A stretch of 64,000 bases of DNA from CAVPUA01 sp963828015 (lineage in GTDB: Bacteria > Actinomycetota > Actinomycetes > Mycobacteriales > Jatrophihabitantaceae). Below, piece by piece: positions 12,707 to 21,689 of this stretch. The notes beneath the pieces are model-generated. The model was given only the letters and a program-made list of their open reading frames with translations. It ran no database searches and was not told where the DNA came from. The position numbers and the translations under genes are program-made. The stretch spans positions 310,001 to 374,000 of the forward strand of contig CAWHCD010000006.1 of NCBI GenBank assembly GCA_963828015.1, in the 5' to 3' direction. Numbering within the stretch: position 1 is the stretch's first letter; each line of letters starts with the position of its first letter.

Positions 12707-13431
12707 GCTTCACCCTCTTTCCCGCCGTCGACGTCGCGGATGGGCAGGCCGTCCGTCTCGTCCAGGGAGCGGCCGGGTCGGAGACGTCCTATGGCGACCC
12801 GCTGGAGGCGGCGCTGGCCTGGCAACGCGACGGAGCCCAGTGGATCCACCTGGTCGACCTCGACGCCGCGTTCGGCCGCGGCTCCAACCGCGAGCTGCTG
12901 GCCGAGGTGGTGAGCCGCCTCGATATCGCCGTGGAGCTTTCCGGTGGCATCCGTGACGATGCTTCGCTGAGCGCGGCCATCGCCACCGGGGCGGCCCGGA
13001 TCAATCTGGGCACGGCGGCGCTGGAGTCGCCGGACTGGGTGCGCTCGGTGCTGGCCGAACATGCCGACCTGGTCGCCGTCGGCCTCGACGTGCGGGGCAC
13101 GACGCTGGCCGCGCGGGGCTGGACCCGCGAGGGCGGAGACCTGTGGGAGACGCTGGCCCGCCTGGACGCCGACGGGTGCGCGCGTTACGTCGTCACCGAC
13201 GTCCACCGCGACGGCACGTTGACCGGACCCAACGTCACCTTGTTGGCCGACCTGCTCGCCCGGACCCCGGCCCAGGTGGTGGCCAGCGGTGGCGTGTCCT
13301 CGCTGGCCGACCTGCAGGCCCTGGCCGCGGTGCGCACCTCCGAAGGACGCGGCATCGAAGGGGCCATCGTCGGGAAGGCTCTCTACGCCGGCCAGTTCAC
13401 CCTGCCCGAAGCCCTGGCAGCGGTGGCATGA
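12703..13431 (+). CDS. priA: Bifunctional ProFAR isomerase / phosphoribosylanthranilate isomerase (PriA)
   Basis: A (beta/alpha)8 isomerase of 242 aa serving both histidine (HisA step) and tryptophan (TrpF step) synthesis. Catalytic Asp10 (FPAVDVADG) and Asp129 (VGLDVRG) are present. The mobile loop has Arg138 and Trp140 ([10 protein letters not shown]), the pair characterised in mycobacterial PriA as switching between substrates, and the sequence is far closer to PriA than to plain HisA. No trpF occurs in the trp cluster at 18-24 kb, consistent with dual use. It sits between overlapping neighbours. Confidence 0.94.
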   Translation: MSFTLFPAVDVADGQAVRLVQGAAGSETSYGDPLEAALAWQRDGAQWIHLVDLDAAFGRGSNRELLAEVVSRLDIAVELSGGIRDDASLSAAIATGAARINLGTAALESPDWVRSVLAEHADLVAVGLDVRGTTLAARGWTREGGDLWETLARLDADGCARYVVTDVHRDGTLTGPNVTLLADLLARTPAQVVASGGVSSLADLQALAAVRTSEGRGIEGAIVGKALYAGQFTLPEALAAVA

Positions 13432-13808
13432 TCACCCGCTTCGGCTCCGGCGGCCCCTACGAGGATCTGATCGGCTACAGCCGAGTCGTGCGGGCCGGCC
13501 AGTTGTTCGTGACTGCCGGGTGTACGTCCGTCGTCGGTGGTGAGCTCGTGCACGAAGGCGACGCCTACGCCCAGGCGGTGACGGCGTTCGGGGTGGCGAT
13601 CGACGCGCTGACCCACGCCGGTTGCCCGCGTCACAAGGTCATCTCCTCGCGGATGTACATCGTTGATCGCGCCGATGCCGATGCGGTCGGGCGGGCCCAC
13701 TCCGAGGCGTTCGACGAGATTCGCCCGACGAGCGCGATGATTCTCGTTGCGGGCTTTCTCGATCCCCGGATGCTGGTCGAGATCGAACTGGTTGGGTCGC
13801 TGGCGTGA
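13428..13808 (+). CDS. RidA/YjgF-family protein lacking the RidA arginine
   Basis: A 126-aa protein of the YjgF/YER057c/UK114 fold, overlapping priA upstream and hisF downstream by 4 nt. Classic RidA enzymes deaminate 2-aminoacrylate and need an Arg in a PARSCVEV-like strand. Here the aligned stretch reads [10 protein letters not shown], with Ser where the Arg should be. It is therefore more likely one of the other Rid subfamilies. The operon position suggests a link to his metabolism or to damage control of its intermediates; this is inference. Confidence 0.85.
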   Translation: MITRFGSGGPYEDLIGYSRVVRAGQLFVTAGCTSVVGGELVHEGDAYAQAVTAFGVAIDALTHAGCPRHKVISSRMYIVDRADADAVGRAHSEAFDEIRPTSAMILVAGFLDPRMLVEIELVGSLA

Positions 13809-14578
13809 GCGTGGCCGTGCGGGTGATTCCCTGCCTGGACGTCGATGCCGGGCGCGTGGTCAAGGGCGTGAACTTCACCGGGCTGCGCGATGCCGGAGAT
13901 CCGGTCGAACTGGCCCGTCGCTATGACGCCGACGGCGCCGACGAGCTGACCTTCCTCGACATCACCGCGTCCTCGGGCGGGCGGGAGACGACGTATGAGG
14001 TGGTGCGCCGCACGGCCGAGCAGGTGTTCATTCCGCTCACCGTCGGCGGCGGGGTGCGCAGTGCCGGAGACGTCGACGCGCTGCTGCGGGCAGGGGCGGA
14101 CAAGGTCGGCGTCAACACCGCGGCCATCGCCCGTCCCGAGCTGATCCGCGAGATCGCCGAACGGTTCGGCAACCAGGTGCTGGTGCTGTCGGTCGACGCC
14201 CGGCGAGTACCGGCCGGGGAGCGCCCCACCGCGAGCGGGTTCGAGGTGACGACCCACGGTGGGCGGCGCAGCACGGGCATCGACGCGATCGACTGGGCCC
14301 AGCGGGCGGCCGAGCTCGGTGCGGGGGAGATCCTGCTCAACTCGATGGACGCCGACGGGACCAAGGACGGCTACGACCTGCCCCTGCTTCGCCTGGTCCG
14401 GGCCCGCGTCGACGTGCCGGTCATCGCCAGCGGTGGGGCCGGCGCGATCGGTGACTTCGTGCCCGCCGTACGAGGCGGGGCCGATGCCGTACTCGCGGCC
14501 AGTGTCTTCCACTTCGGCGATCTGACGATCGGTCAGGTCAAGGCGGCCCTGCGGGCGGCTGACGTCGTCGTCCGTTGA
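13805..14578 (+). CDS. hisF: Imidazole glycerol phosphate synthase, cyclase subunit
   Basis: Cyclase that joins PRFAR and HisH-derived ammonia to IGP and AICAR. The 257-aa TIM barrel begins with [18 protein letters not shown], holding the first catalytic Asp (residue 12); the second is in LVLSVDARR. The phosphate-binding motifs TVGGGVRS and [10 protein letters not shown] are present. GTG 13805 overlaps the RidA-like stop. It is the last gene of the operon; hisI lies 3.3 kb away and hisG/hisE are not in the window. Confidence 0.96.
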   Translation: MSVAVRVIPCLDVDAGRVVKGVNFTGLRDAGDPVELARRYDADGADELTFLDITASSGGRETTYEVVRRTAEQVFIPLTVGGGVRSAGDVDALLRAGADKVGVNTAAIARPELIREIAERFGNQVLVLSVDARRVPAGERPTASGFEVTTHGGRRSTGIDAIDWAQRAAELGAGEILLNSMDADGTKDGYDLPLLRLVRARVDVPVIASGGAGAIGDFVPAVRGGADAVLAASVFHFGDLTIGQVKAALRAADVVVR

Positions 14579-14586
14579 CGTTCGCA

Positions 14587-14592
14587 TAGGCT
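14587..14592 (+). promoter_or_regulatory. Candidate -10 (TAGGCT) of the two-component operon
   Basis: TAGGCT lies about 120 nt before the response-regulator start, giving a leader of roughly 110 nt. That leader includes an inverted CCTGTG/CACAGG pair (about 14613-14656) that might be an operator. No other gene fits the 14579-14711 gap. Confidence 0.3.
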
Positions 14593-14711
14593 GTACACAG
14601 CTAACGCCCACCTGTGGCTCATCAGTGACGCCCAGGGTGGTCACAGGCAGGGCACGAGAAACGGGCCCAACAAGCTGTAGGGATGCCGCCGATGACTAAC
14701 GTGACTAAGCG

Positions 14712-15416
14712 ATGAGCACGATGACCGCCGCCAAGCGCCGGGTTCTGGTCGTAGATGACGAAGAGAACGTGACTCACCTGGTCTCCTCGGCCCTCCGCTT
14801 CGACGGCTTCGAGACGACGACCGCCGACAACGGCACCTCCGCGCTGGCCGCGGTCGCCGAGACCGACCCCGATCTGATCGTCCTGGACGTCATGATGCCC
14901 GGGCTGGACGGGCTGGGCGTGCTGCACAATCTGCGCGCCGCCGGATCGCAGGTGCCGGTCATCTTTCTGACTGCGCGCGACCTGTCCACCGATCGGATCA
15001 GCGGGCTGCGCGCGGGTGCGGACGATTACGTCGTCAAGCCCTTCAGCGTCGAGGAGCTCCTGGCCCGCGTGCACGCCGTGCTGCGCCGCACTGCGCCCGA
15101 CGGTGGCCGTGACGGGGTCCTGCGCGTCGCTGACCTCGAGCTGGACGAGAACTCCCACGAGGTCACCCGGGCCGGGGAAGAAGTGCACCTGACCGCGACC
15201 GAGTTCGAGCTGCTGCGCTACCTGATGCGTAACGAGCGCGTCGTGCTATCGAAGGCCCAGATCCTGGACCGGGTCTGGAAGTACGACTTCCAGGGTCAGT
15301 CGAACATCGTGGAGCTCTACATCGGCTACCTGCGCAAGAAGGTCGACCACGTCGACCCGAAGTTGCTGCACACCGTTCGCGGGGCCGGCTATGTCATCAA
15401 GGCTCCTCGTAGTTGA
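14712..15416 (+). CDS. OmpR/PhoB-family response regulator
   Basis: A 234-aa two-component response regulator. The receiver domain shows the acidic pair in LVVDDEEN, phospho-acceptor Asp59 (LIVLDVMMPG) and the conserved Lys in DDYVVKPFS. A winged-helix DNA-binding domain follows (about 130-232: TATEFELLRYLM, NIVELYIGYLRKKVD, VRGAGYVIK). It is 15 nt upstream of its sensor kinase, so they are co-transcribed. Sequence resembles actinobacterial PhoP/TcrA-like regulators, but signal and regulon are unknown. Confidence 0.93.
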   Translation: MSTMTAAKRRVLVVDDEENVTHLVSSALRFDGFETTTADNGTSALAAVAETDPDLIVLDVMMPGLDGLGVLHNLRAAGSQVPVIFLTARDLSTDRISGLRAGADDYVVKPFSVEELLARVHAVLRRTAPDGGRDGVLRVADLELDENSHEVTRAGEEVHLTATEFELLRYLMRNERVVLSKAQILDRVWKYDFQGQSNIVELYIGYLRKKVDHVDPKLLHTVRGAGYVIKAPRS

Positions 15417-15431
15417 TCTGCAGTTGACCCC

Positions 15432-17012
15432 TTGTCAGATGATTTCCTCGTCGTTCATACGGAGCCGGCGCCGCCTCCGTTTGAGCTAGCGCCGACCCTG
15501 CCCGGTTCGACGCCGCCGAAGGAACAGAAGGCCCGGCGGCACTGGCCGTTCTACCCGCGCACCCTCTCCACGCGACTCGTGGTCGGCGTCGTGGCACTGG
15601 TACTCATCGTCGTAAGTGCCTCGGCGTTCGCGACGTATACGGCGCTGAAGCACGTCCTGATCAACCGACTGGATCAACAGCTGACCGTCACCGCAAGTAC
15701 CGGTGCCATCAGTTCCCTGCTGCAAGAGGCGTCCGGTGGCGGCGGCGGTGGCCACGCCTTTCACAGCCCGACACAGGTGCAGATCCTGATTCTCACCCCG
15801 GACGGTCTCGTGGTGGCCTCCCCGTCGGATCCGAACCTGGCCCAGTTGCAGCTCAGCAAGGAGCAGCGGGTCGCGGCCCTGTCTCGCGATGCCAACCACT
15901 ACACGCTGACGACCGCCAACGGGATGCGGGTGAGGGCCGTAGCCGTGCCCAACCTCACTGCCGTCACGACCGATCCGAGCACCGGCGAGATCGTCCGCCA
16001 GCCGGTCACGGTCGTGGTGGCGCTGTCGATGAGCGAGGTAGACAACACCCTGGCGCGGCTCGTTCGCATTGAGCTCTACATTCTCATCGCGGCCGCCCTG
16101 GTCGCGTTCCTCGTCACCGCCGCCGGGGTGCGTCTGAGTCTGCGACCCCTGCGCCGCGTCACTGAGACGGCCCAGACGGTGGCGGCGGAACTGTCCCCGG
16201 AGGGCGCCGGGTTGCAGCGGCGGGTGCCGATCAGCGCCACCGAGCAGGGCTCCGAGGCCGGCCAACTGGCCGAATCGATGAACACGCTCTTGGGTGCGGT
16301 CGAGACGCAGTTCGCGGCGCGGTTGGAGAGCGAGGCGCGGATGCGCCAGTTCCTGGCTGACGCCTCGCACGAGCTGCGTACCCCGCTGACGTCCATTCGG
16401 GGCTACGCCGAGCTGTCGCGGATGCGGCACGCCTCGGGTCAGCCCGACACCGGCGAGGACGCGGAGACACTGGGCCGGATCGAGACCGAGGGCAACCGGA
16501 TGTCGCGCCTGGTCGAGGACCTGCTGATGCTGGCGCGCGGCGACCAGGGCACCGAGCTGCATCTTTCTACGGTCGATCTGGCCGCCGTCGTCGACGACGC
16601 CGTCGCCGGCGCGCAGGCGGCGTACCCGGCGCGCACGATCGAGGTCGACATCCGAACGGGCGGTACCTACGTCAACGGCGATCACGATCAGCTGCTGCGG
16701 GTGCTGCGCAACCTGATCACCAACGCCTGCGTGCACACCGCTCCGGGCGGTCCGATCCGGGTGACGCTCTGGCGCGACTCCTCGGTGATCGTGCAGGTCG
16801 CCGACGCCGGCCCCGGGCTGCCTCCGGAACAGGCCGCCCACGTCTTCGAGCGCTTCTGGCGCGCTGACTCCTCCCGCGCCCGCAGCAGTGGGGGCAGTGG
16901 CCTCGGCCTGTCGATCGTCGCCTCGATCGTGGCCGCGCACGGGGGCACCATCCACTTCGAGAGCACAGTCCAGACCGGCAGCACGGTCACCGTCGTGCTA
17001 CCCGCCGCCTGA
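15432..17012 (+). CDS. Two-component sensor histidine kinase
   Basis: A 526-aa membrane kinase: Pro-rich cytosolic N terminus, TM1 at about 48-70, an extracytoplasmic sensor of about 145 residues with a Gly/His-rich stretch near residue 100, TM2 at about 215-236, HAMP, then HisKA with phospho-accepting His313 (DASHELRTPLTSIRGY). An HATPase_c domain follows (NLITNACVH, DAGPGL, GGSGLGLSIV). The start is TTG 15432; no better start codon was found nearby. It phosphorylates the regulator encoded just upstream. Confidence 0.92.
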   Translation: MSDDFLVVHTEPAPPPFELAPTLPGSTPPKEQKARRHWPFYPRTLSTRLVVGVVALVLIVVSASAFATYTALKHVLINRLDQQLTVTASTGAISSLLQEASGGGGGGHAFHSPTQVQILILTPDGLVVASPSDPNLAQLQLSKEQRVAALSRDANHYTLTTANGMRVRAVAVPNLTAVTTDPSTGEIVRQPVTVVVALSMSEVDNTLARLVRIELYILIAAALVAFLVTAAGVRLSLRPLRRVTETAQTVAAELSPEGAGLQRRVPISATEQGSEAGQLAESMNTLLGAVETQFAARLESEARMRQFLADASHELRTPLTSIRGYAELSRMRHASGQPDTGEDAETLGRIETEGNRMSRLVEDLLMLARGDQGTELHLSTVDLAAVVDDAVAGAQAAYPARTIEVDIRTGGTYVNGDHDQLLRVLRNLITNACVHTAPGGPIRVTLWRDSSVIVQVADAGPGLPPEQAAHVFERFWRADSSRARSSGGSGLGLSIVASIVAAHGGTIHFESTVQTGSTVTVVLPAA

Positions 17013-17711
17013 TCACCAGCCCCGTTCGTCGCGGCCGGTCCAGGCGCAGATGCAGATCTCATTGCCCTCGGGGTCGGCCAGCACCCAGAACGCCGGCGCG
17101 TATTGCGAGGTCAGCATCACCCCGCCGGCGGCCAGCGCGGCCGCAATACGGAGCGGGACCTCGTCATGGGCGACCGTGATGTCGAAGTGGATGCGGTTGC
17201 GGTCGGGGCGCATCACGTCCATGTCCTGAAACCAGAGCGCGGCTCCCTGACCCGCCGGGTCGATCAGGGTGTTCGGCGCCGCGCCGGGTTCGTCCTGGTA
17301 GGCCAAGACGGCCTTCCAGAACGGGCGGATCCGGGCCATGTCCATGGTGTCGATGGCCAGTTCAAGCTGCTGCACCGGGCGGGCGTGGTCGTCTCTGGTG
17401 GCGCCCCCGGTGCGCCAGCCGAGTGGGCTGAGCGCGGCGGTGATCTGCTGGGCCAGCGCGGTGTCGCGCTCGGTGACGAGCAGGCGCGGGCGATCCTGCA
17501 GCGACAGCAGCACGCGGTCCGGGCGTAGGTCCAGGCGCAGGTGGTCTTCGGCGTCGGCCCCGCACACGTCCACCACGGTCTGGGCCACCACGACTGCGTC
17601 GGCGAGTGATGCCACCTCGACCGTCGTGGCCAGGTCGCACACGAGGTAGCGCCAGCCGATGTCAGCGACGGCGTGCGAGGCCGCGGTCCGGGTCAGCTCG
17701 ATGTCAGCCAC
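17013..17711 (-). CDS. VOC-family protein with N-terminal pterin-dehydratase-like domain
   Basis: About 232 aa in two parts. Residues about 10-100 resemble 4a-hydroxytetrahydrobiopterin (pterin carbinolamine) dehydratase; the C-terminal part is a glyoxalase/VOC domain ([35 protein letters not shown]). Such fusions are frequent in actinobacteria and have no assigned substrate. It is convergent with the kinase gene, sharing no gap. The start is uncertain: GTG 17711 or GTG 17720; no good ribosome site before either. Confidence 0.75.
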   Translation of the reverse strand: MADIELTRTAASHAVADIGWRYLVCDLATTVEVASLADAVVVAQTVVDVCGADAEDHLRLDLRPDRVLLSLQDRPRLLVTERDTALAQQITAALSPLGWRTGGATRDDHARPVQQLELAIDTMDMARIRPFWKAVLAYQDEPGAAPNTLIDPAGQGAALWFQDMDVMRPDRNRIHFDITVAHDEVPLRIAAALAAGGVMLTSQYAPAFWVLADPEGNEICICAWTGRDERGW

Positions 17712-17770
17712 CTCGCCCACGATGCCATCGCCGGGCGACAATTTGATGATTCGGCCGCCCCGCCCCTGTT

Positions 17771-17843
17771 CGCCGAGTGGGCAGTTAACGCCCCGAGTGG
17801 TCGCCTGGGGCTGCCCACTCGGCGTATTCGCGCCCACTCGGCG
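17771..17843. repeat. Nested palindromic repeat, copy 1
   Basis: Outer arms CGCCGAGTGGGC (17771-17782) and GCCCACTCGGCG (17832-17843) are exact reverse complements. Inside are CGAGTGGTCGC (from 17794) and GCCCACTCGG (from 17813), whose cores CGAGTGG/CCACTCG can pair. Element starts are spaced 23, 19 and 19 nt. A second copy with spacing 22, 19, 19 lies at 32048-32119. Both copies sit between divergent genes; here it is between the VOC gene and hisI. The rest of 17712-17921 holds nothing else I can name besides the hisI -10. Confidence 0.8.
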
Positions 17844-17909
17844 TGCAGGTGGCGGCCACCCTGGGGGCCGGATCGGCAAATTGATGCAAGGCGGTCGCGC
17901 CCACCCTGG

Positions 17910-17915
17910 CAGAAT
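17910..17915 (+). promoter_or_regulatory. -10 element (CAGAAT) of hisI-trpE operon
   Basis: CAGAAT, 6 nt, then GTG 17922, the same hexamer and spacing as before dnaE. It implies a leaderless hisI transcript with no Trp attenuator in front of trpE. Confidence 0.4.
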
Positions 17916-17921
17916 CGAGGT

Positions 17922-18272
17922 GTGCCCCGTCAGATTCCCTCCGCGCTCGACCCAGCCATCGCCGCGCGGCTCAAGCGCGACGCCGACGGCCTGGTCGTGG
18001 CGGTCGTGCAACAACACGACACCGGCGAGGTGCTCATGGTCGGCTGGCTCGACGACGAGGCCCTGCACCGCACGTTGACCACCGGGCGGGCCACCTACTG
18101 GTCGCGCAGCCGGCAGGAGTACTGGGTCAAGGGCGACACGTCAGGGCACGTCCAGCTGGTCAAATCCGTCGCCCTCGACTGCGACGGGGACTCCCTGCTG
18201 CTCAAGGTCGATCAGGTTGGTGCCGCCTGCCACACCGGCGAGCGGACCTGCTTCGACCTCGGCGCGCTGTGA
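17922..18272 (+). CDS. hisI: Phosphoribosyl-AMP cyclohydrolase
   Basis: Third step of histidine synthesis: opens the purine ring of PR-AMP. At 116 aa it is the stand-alone form without HisE. The zinc and magnesium motifs are present: [16 protein letters not shown] near residue 87 and CHTGERTCF at the C terminus. GTG 17922 gives the proper N terminus. The stop overlaps trpE. The hisI-trpE junction away from the main his operon is a familiar actinobacterial arrangement. Confidence 0.94.
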   Translation: MPRQIPSALDPAIAARLKRDADGLVVAVVQQHDTGEVLMVGWLDDEALHRTLTTGRATYWSRSRQEYWVKGDTSGHVQLVKSVALDCDGDSLLLKVDQVGAACHTGERTCFDLGAL

Positions 18273-19765
18273 CGATCACTCGCGAGGAGCTGGCCAAACT
18301 CGCCTCCACCCATCGTCTGGTCCCGATCACGCGGACGGTGTTCGCCGACGCCGAGACACCCGTCGGGGTCTACCGCAAGCTCGCCGGCGGGCGTCCGGGC
18401 ACATTCCTGCTCGAGTCGGCCGAGCCCGGCGCATCCTTCTCGCGCTGGTCCTTCGTCGGGGTGAACGCGGTCGCCTCGCTGACGGTTGCCGACGGGCAGC
18501 CGCACTGGAGCGGGCAGGTGCCGCCGGGACTGATCACCAAGGGTGACCCGTTGCAGGTGCTGGGCGCGGCCTGGCGGGCGATCAAGGCGCCGCGGCTGCC
18601 CGACCTGCCCCCGCTGACCGGGGGCTTCGTCGGCTACCTGGGCTACGACGTCGTGCGCCACATCGAACGGCTGCCGGTCAACGCGGTCGACGACCTCGGC
18701 GTGCCTGAACTGACGATGTTGCTCGTCACCGACATCGCCGCCGTCGACCATCACGAATGCACCGTCGTGCTGATTGCCAACGCGCTGGTCGACGCGCAGA
18801 TGAGCGAGGCCGAGATCGGGGCGGCCTACGACGATGCGGTGGCCCGCCTGGACGCCATGCAGGCCGACCTGTCCGCGGCGGCGCCCTCGACCATCTCGGC
18901 CTTCGACGCGGTGGCTCCGGCCACGGCCACGTCCCGTACGCCGAGCGGGGAATACCTGCCGGCCGTCGAGGCGGCGCTGGAGGCGGTGCGCGCGGGTGAG
19001 GTGTTCCAGATCCAGATCGGTCAGCGCTACTCGGTGAGCACCACGGCCGACCCGCTGGACGTGTACCGAGTGCTGCGCACGCTCAATCCCTCGCCCTACA
19101 TGTACATCCTGCGCCTGGGCGAGTTGGACATCGTCGGCTGCAGCCCCGAGGCCCTGGTCACGGTCACCGGACAGCGCGCTGTGCTGCATCCCATCGCCGG
19201 CACCCGCAAGCGCGGGGAGACGGCCGAGCGCGACGCCGCGATGGCCGCCGAACTGGTCAGCGACCCCAAGGAGCAGGCCGAGCACGTCATGTTGGTCGAC
19301 CTGGCCCGCAACGATCTGGGCCGGGTCTCGGCACCGGGCAGCGTCGAGGTGGTCGAGTTCGGCGCCGTTGAGCGCTACAGCCACGTGTGGCACATCGTCT
19401 CGACGGTCGAGAGCGACGTCGCGGCCGGTCACGATGCGTTCGACGTGCTGACGGCGACCTTCCCCGCCGGCACGTTGACCGGCGCGCCCAAGGTGCGGGC
19501 GATGGAACTGATCGACGAACTCGAGCCGGTGCGCCGGGGCGTCTACGGGGGAGCGGTGGGCTACCTCGACGCCGCCGGCGATCTGGACATGGCGATCGCG
19601 ATCCGCACCGCGGTGATGAAGGACGGCATCGCCTACGTACAGGCCTCCGCCGGGATCGTCGCCGATAGCGTTCCGAACCTCGAGGAGCAGGAGACCCGCA
19701 ACAAGGCGCGCGCCGTGCTGCAGGCCATCGCCACCGCCGAGACGTTGCGCCTGCTTGCGCCATGA
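18269..19765 (+). CDS. trpE: Anthranilate synthase component I
   Basis: Chorismate to anthranilate, using ammonia delivered by a TrpG partner that is not in this window. It has 498 aa. The chorismate-binding domain motifs are present ([61 protein letters not shown]). The N-terminal part contains the LLESAEP region where tryptophan feedback inhibitors bind. GTG 18269 overlaps hisI; the stop overlaps the next gene. Confidence 0.96.
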   Translation: MTITREELAKLASTHRLVPITRTVFADAETPVGVYRKLAGGRPGTFLLESAEPGASFSRWSFVGVNAVASLTVADGQPHWSGQVPPGLITKGDPLQVLGAAWRAIKAPRLPDLPPLTGGFVGYLGYDVVRHIERLPVNAVDDLGVPELTMLLVTDIAAVDHHECTVVLIANALVDAQMSEAEIGAAYDDAVARLDAMQADLSAAAPSTISAFDAVAPATATSRTPSGEYLPAVEAALEAVRAGEVFQIQIGQRYSVSTTADPLDVYRVLRTLNPSPYMYILRLGELDIVGCSPEALVTVTGQRAVLHPIAGTRKRGETAERDAAMAAELVSDPKEQAEHVMLVDLARNDLGRVSAPGSVEVVEFGAVERYSHVWHIVSTVESDVAAGHDAFDVLTATFPAGTLTGAPKVRAMELIDELEPVRRGVYGGAVGYLDAAGDLDMAIAIRTAVMKDGIAYVQASAGIVADSVPNLEEQETRNKARAVLQAIATAETLRLLAP

Positions 19766-20379
19766 ACCGGCGGCTGTTCGCGCTCGCCCTGCTGCTCGAC
19801 GTCGTCGGCGCCGGTGGCGCTTTGCTGATCTCCACCCGCGCCTGGCAGGGCATCACCGTGTATCGCCAGCCGCCGCTGGCCAACGTCGAGATCGAGGTCA
19901 GCGGGCGCGCGTTGGACGGGGCGATCCTCGGGGCCATCCTGGTCGCCCTGGCCGGCGTGGTGGCCGTCCTGGCGACCCGGGGCGTGGCCCGTCGCCTCGT
20001 CGGGGTCTTCATCGCGCTCAGCGGCCTGCTGCTCGGCTGGCGGGCCCTGGGGGCGATCGCCGCAGTCGGGCACTCGCGGGCGATCGAACTGGCGACTGAT
20101 CGTAAGGGCGGCGTCGGGATAAGCTCCACATCGGTCGTGCACATCGAGACCCATCCGGTGTGGGCGGTCCTCACGGTGATCTGTGCCTTGCTGATCCTGG
20201 CCTCGGGCGTGCTCGTGGCGGTCTACGGCGAGCGCTGGTCGACGATGTCGGCCCGTTACGAGGCGCCGAGCAACCAACCGATAGCCGGCGATGAAGCCAT
20301 GTGGCGGGCGCTCGATCGCGGCGATGACCCCACTGCCACTACCGATGTCCAACCGGCCCGTGAGGATGAACATGGCTGA
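19762..20379 (+). CDS. Trp-biosynthesis-associated transmembrane protein
   Basis: A 205-aa protein with four hydrophobic segments (about 5-22, 52-72, 78-98 and 134-156) and an extracytoplasmic loop after the first. It matches the actinobacterial Trp_oprn_chp family (TIGR02234/PF09534), which is found almost only next to trpE/trpC. Role unknown; transport or membrane organisation of the pathway is only a guess. It overlaps trpE by 4 nt and the next gene by 8 nt. Confidence 0.88.
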   Translation: MNRRLFALALLLDVVGAGGALLISTRAWQGITVYRQPPLANVEIEVSGRALDGAILGAILVALAGVVAVLATRGVARRLVGVFIALSGLLLGWRALGAIAAVGHSRAIELATDRKGGVGISSTSVVHIETHPVWAVLTVICALLILASGVLVAVYGERWSTMSARYEAPSNQPIAGDEAMWRALDRGDDPTATTDVQPAREDEHG

Positions 20380-20698
20380 CACGTTCCAAGGAATCAGGCT
20401 CGGACGGAAAACGATCGAGCACAGCCGGGCCAGCTACCCGATCGGTCCCGACGTCATCGCCCGGCTGGAGACCGCCGAACAGATCCGTGCTCGCGTGGAT
20501 GTCGAGCAGGTGCGGCTGCTCTCCGGACTGCGGGCGCAGCTGCTCAAAGAGGGCCTGGGCACCGACGACGGCTACCTCACGATCAGCGGTCCGGACTTCA
20601 ACTGGGCCGTTCCGATCAACCGCAGGACAGTGGACAAAGCCCGCGAGTTCGTCATCAAGGTCAACGCCCGGACGCAATCACGGCCATTGCCCGGCTGA
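20372..20698 (+). CDS. Unknown 108-aa protein in the trp cluster
   Basis: No family recognised. The protein is soluble, mildly basic and mixed alpha/beta. A helical middle (about 26-60: [20 protein letters not shown]) is followed by a strand-like segment with [19 protein letters not shown]. It starts inside the preceding coding end (8-nt overlap), so it is co-translated with the Trp-associated membrane protein. Other actinobacteria often carry different small proteins at this point. Confidence 0.65.
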   Translation: MADTFQGIRLGRKTIEHSRASYPIGPDVIARLETAEQIRARVDVEQVRLLSGLRAQLLKEGLGTDDGYLTISGPDFNWAVPINRRTVDKAREFVIKVNARTQSRPLPG

Positions 20699-20736
20699 GA
20701 CTCGGGTCGGTGGCAAAGCGGGCTTCAATCCTGGTT

Positions 20737-20742
20737 TAGCCT
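20737..20742 (+). promoter_or_regulatory. Candidate -10 (TAGCCT) for trpCBA
   Basis: TAGCCT about 45 nt before the trpC start, in an 88-nt gap after the previous gene; it would give a leader of about 38 nt with a clear Shine-Dalgarno (AAGGGGCG). Suggests that trpCBA can be transcribed separately from hisI-trpE. Confidence 0.3.
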
Positions 20743-20786
20743 TGACCCAGACCAGCACGATGAGGCCGAGCCGAAGGGGCGAATCC

Positions 20787-21599
20787 GTGAGCACTGTTCT
20801 CGACGAGATCATCGCCGGTGCGGTGGCGGACGTCGAGGCGCGCAAGCTGCTGCTGCCCTTCGACGAGCTCAAGGTGCGTGCCGCCGGGGCGCGGGCCGCG
20901 CGTGACGCGCTCGCCGCGCTGCGGGCGCCCGGGGTCGGGGTCATCGCTGAGGTGAAGCGGCGCAGCCCGTCAAAGGGCACGCTGGCCGAGATCGGCGATC
21001 CGGCCCACCTGGCCGGCGAGTACGAGTCCGGTGGGGCCCGCATCATCAGTGTGCTGACCGAGGAGCGCCGCTTCGGAGGGTCCTTGGACGACCTGGACGC
21101 CGTCCGCGCTCGTGTGCAGATTCCCGTGCTGCGCAAGGACTTCATCGTCGGGTCGTATCAGGTGCACGAAGCGCGTGCACACGGCGCCGACCTGGTGCTG
21201 CTCATCGTGGCCGCCCTCGACCAGAACACCCTGACCGGGTTGCGCGAACGCGTCGAGTCCCTCGGCATGACCGCCCTGGTCGAGGTCCACACCGAGGACG
21301 AGGCCAGCCGGGCCCTGGACGCCGGCGCCCGGGTTATCGGCATCAACGCCCGCAACCTCAAGACGCTCGAGGTCGATCGCAGCGCCTTCGAACGCATCGC
21401 GCCCGGACTGCCGAGCGAGATCGTCAAGATCGCCGAATCCGGCGTGCGCGGGCCGCTCGACCTGATCGAATATGCCGCGGCCGGGGCCGACGCCGTACTG
21501 GTCGGCGAAGGTCTGGTCACGCACACCAACCCCCGCCAGGCCGTAGCCGATCTGGTCACGGCCGGCGCGCATCCGGCCACGCCGCGGGCCTCGCGTTGA
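20787..21599 (+). CDS. trpC: Indole-3-glycerol-phosphate synthase
   Basis: Closes the indole ring from CdRP. It is a 270-aa TIM barrel, monofunctional (no TrpF domain). The active-site motif [13 protein letters not shown] holds the catalytic Glu and Lys; [13 protein letters not shown] and [14 protein letters not shown] follow. GTG 20787 has AAGGGGCG 8-12 nt upstream. trpB follows after 90 nt. The missing preceding step (PRA isomerase) is covered by PriA in the his operon. Confidence 0.96.
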   Translation: MSTVLDEIIAGAVADVEARKLLLPFDELKVRAAGARAARDALAALRAPGVGVIAEVKRRSPSKGTLAEIGDPAHLAGEYESGGARIISVLTEERRFGGSLDDLDAVRARVQIPVLRKDFIVGSYQVHEARAHGADLVLLIVAALDQNTLTGLRERVESLGMTALVEVHTEDEASRALDAGARVIGINARNLKTLEVDRSAFERIAPGLPSEIVKIAESGVRGPLDLIEYAAAGADAVLVGEGLVTHTNPRQAVADLVTAGAHPATPRASR

Positions 21600-21610
21600 G
21601 GATGACGACG

Positions 21611-21646
21611 ATGGCTGTTGGTATTGACGCGCGATGGCGCCGCTGA
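21611..21646 (+). other. Possible 11-codon mini-ORF before trpB
   Basis: ATG 21611, with GAGG 9 nt upstream inside the trpC stop, would encode [11 protein letters not shown], holding one Trp codon near its end; an in-frame ATG at 21602 would add three residues. It fills the only gap between trpC and trpB. A single Trp codon and no evident hairpin pair make an attenuator unlikely. Low confidence that it is translated. Confidence 0.2.
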
Positions 21647-21689
21647 CGCCCCGTCAGCCGACCCGTCGTCCCCCAGGAGTGTTCCGCTC

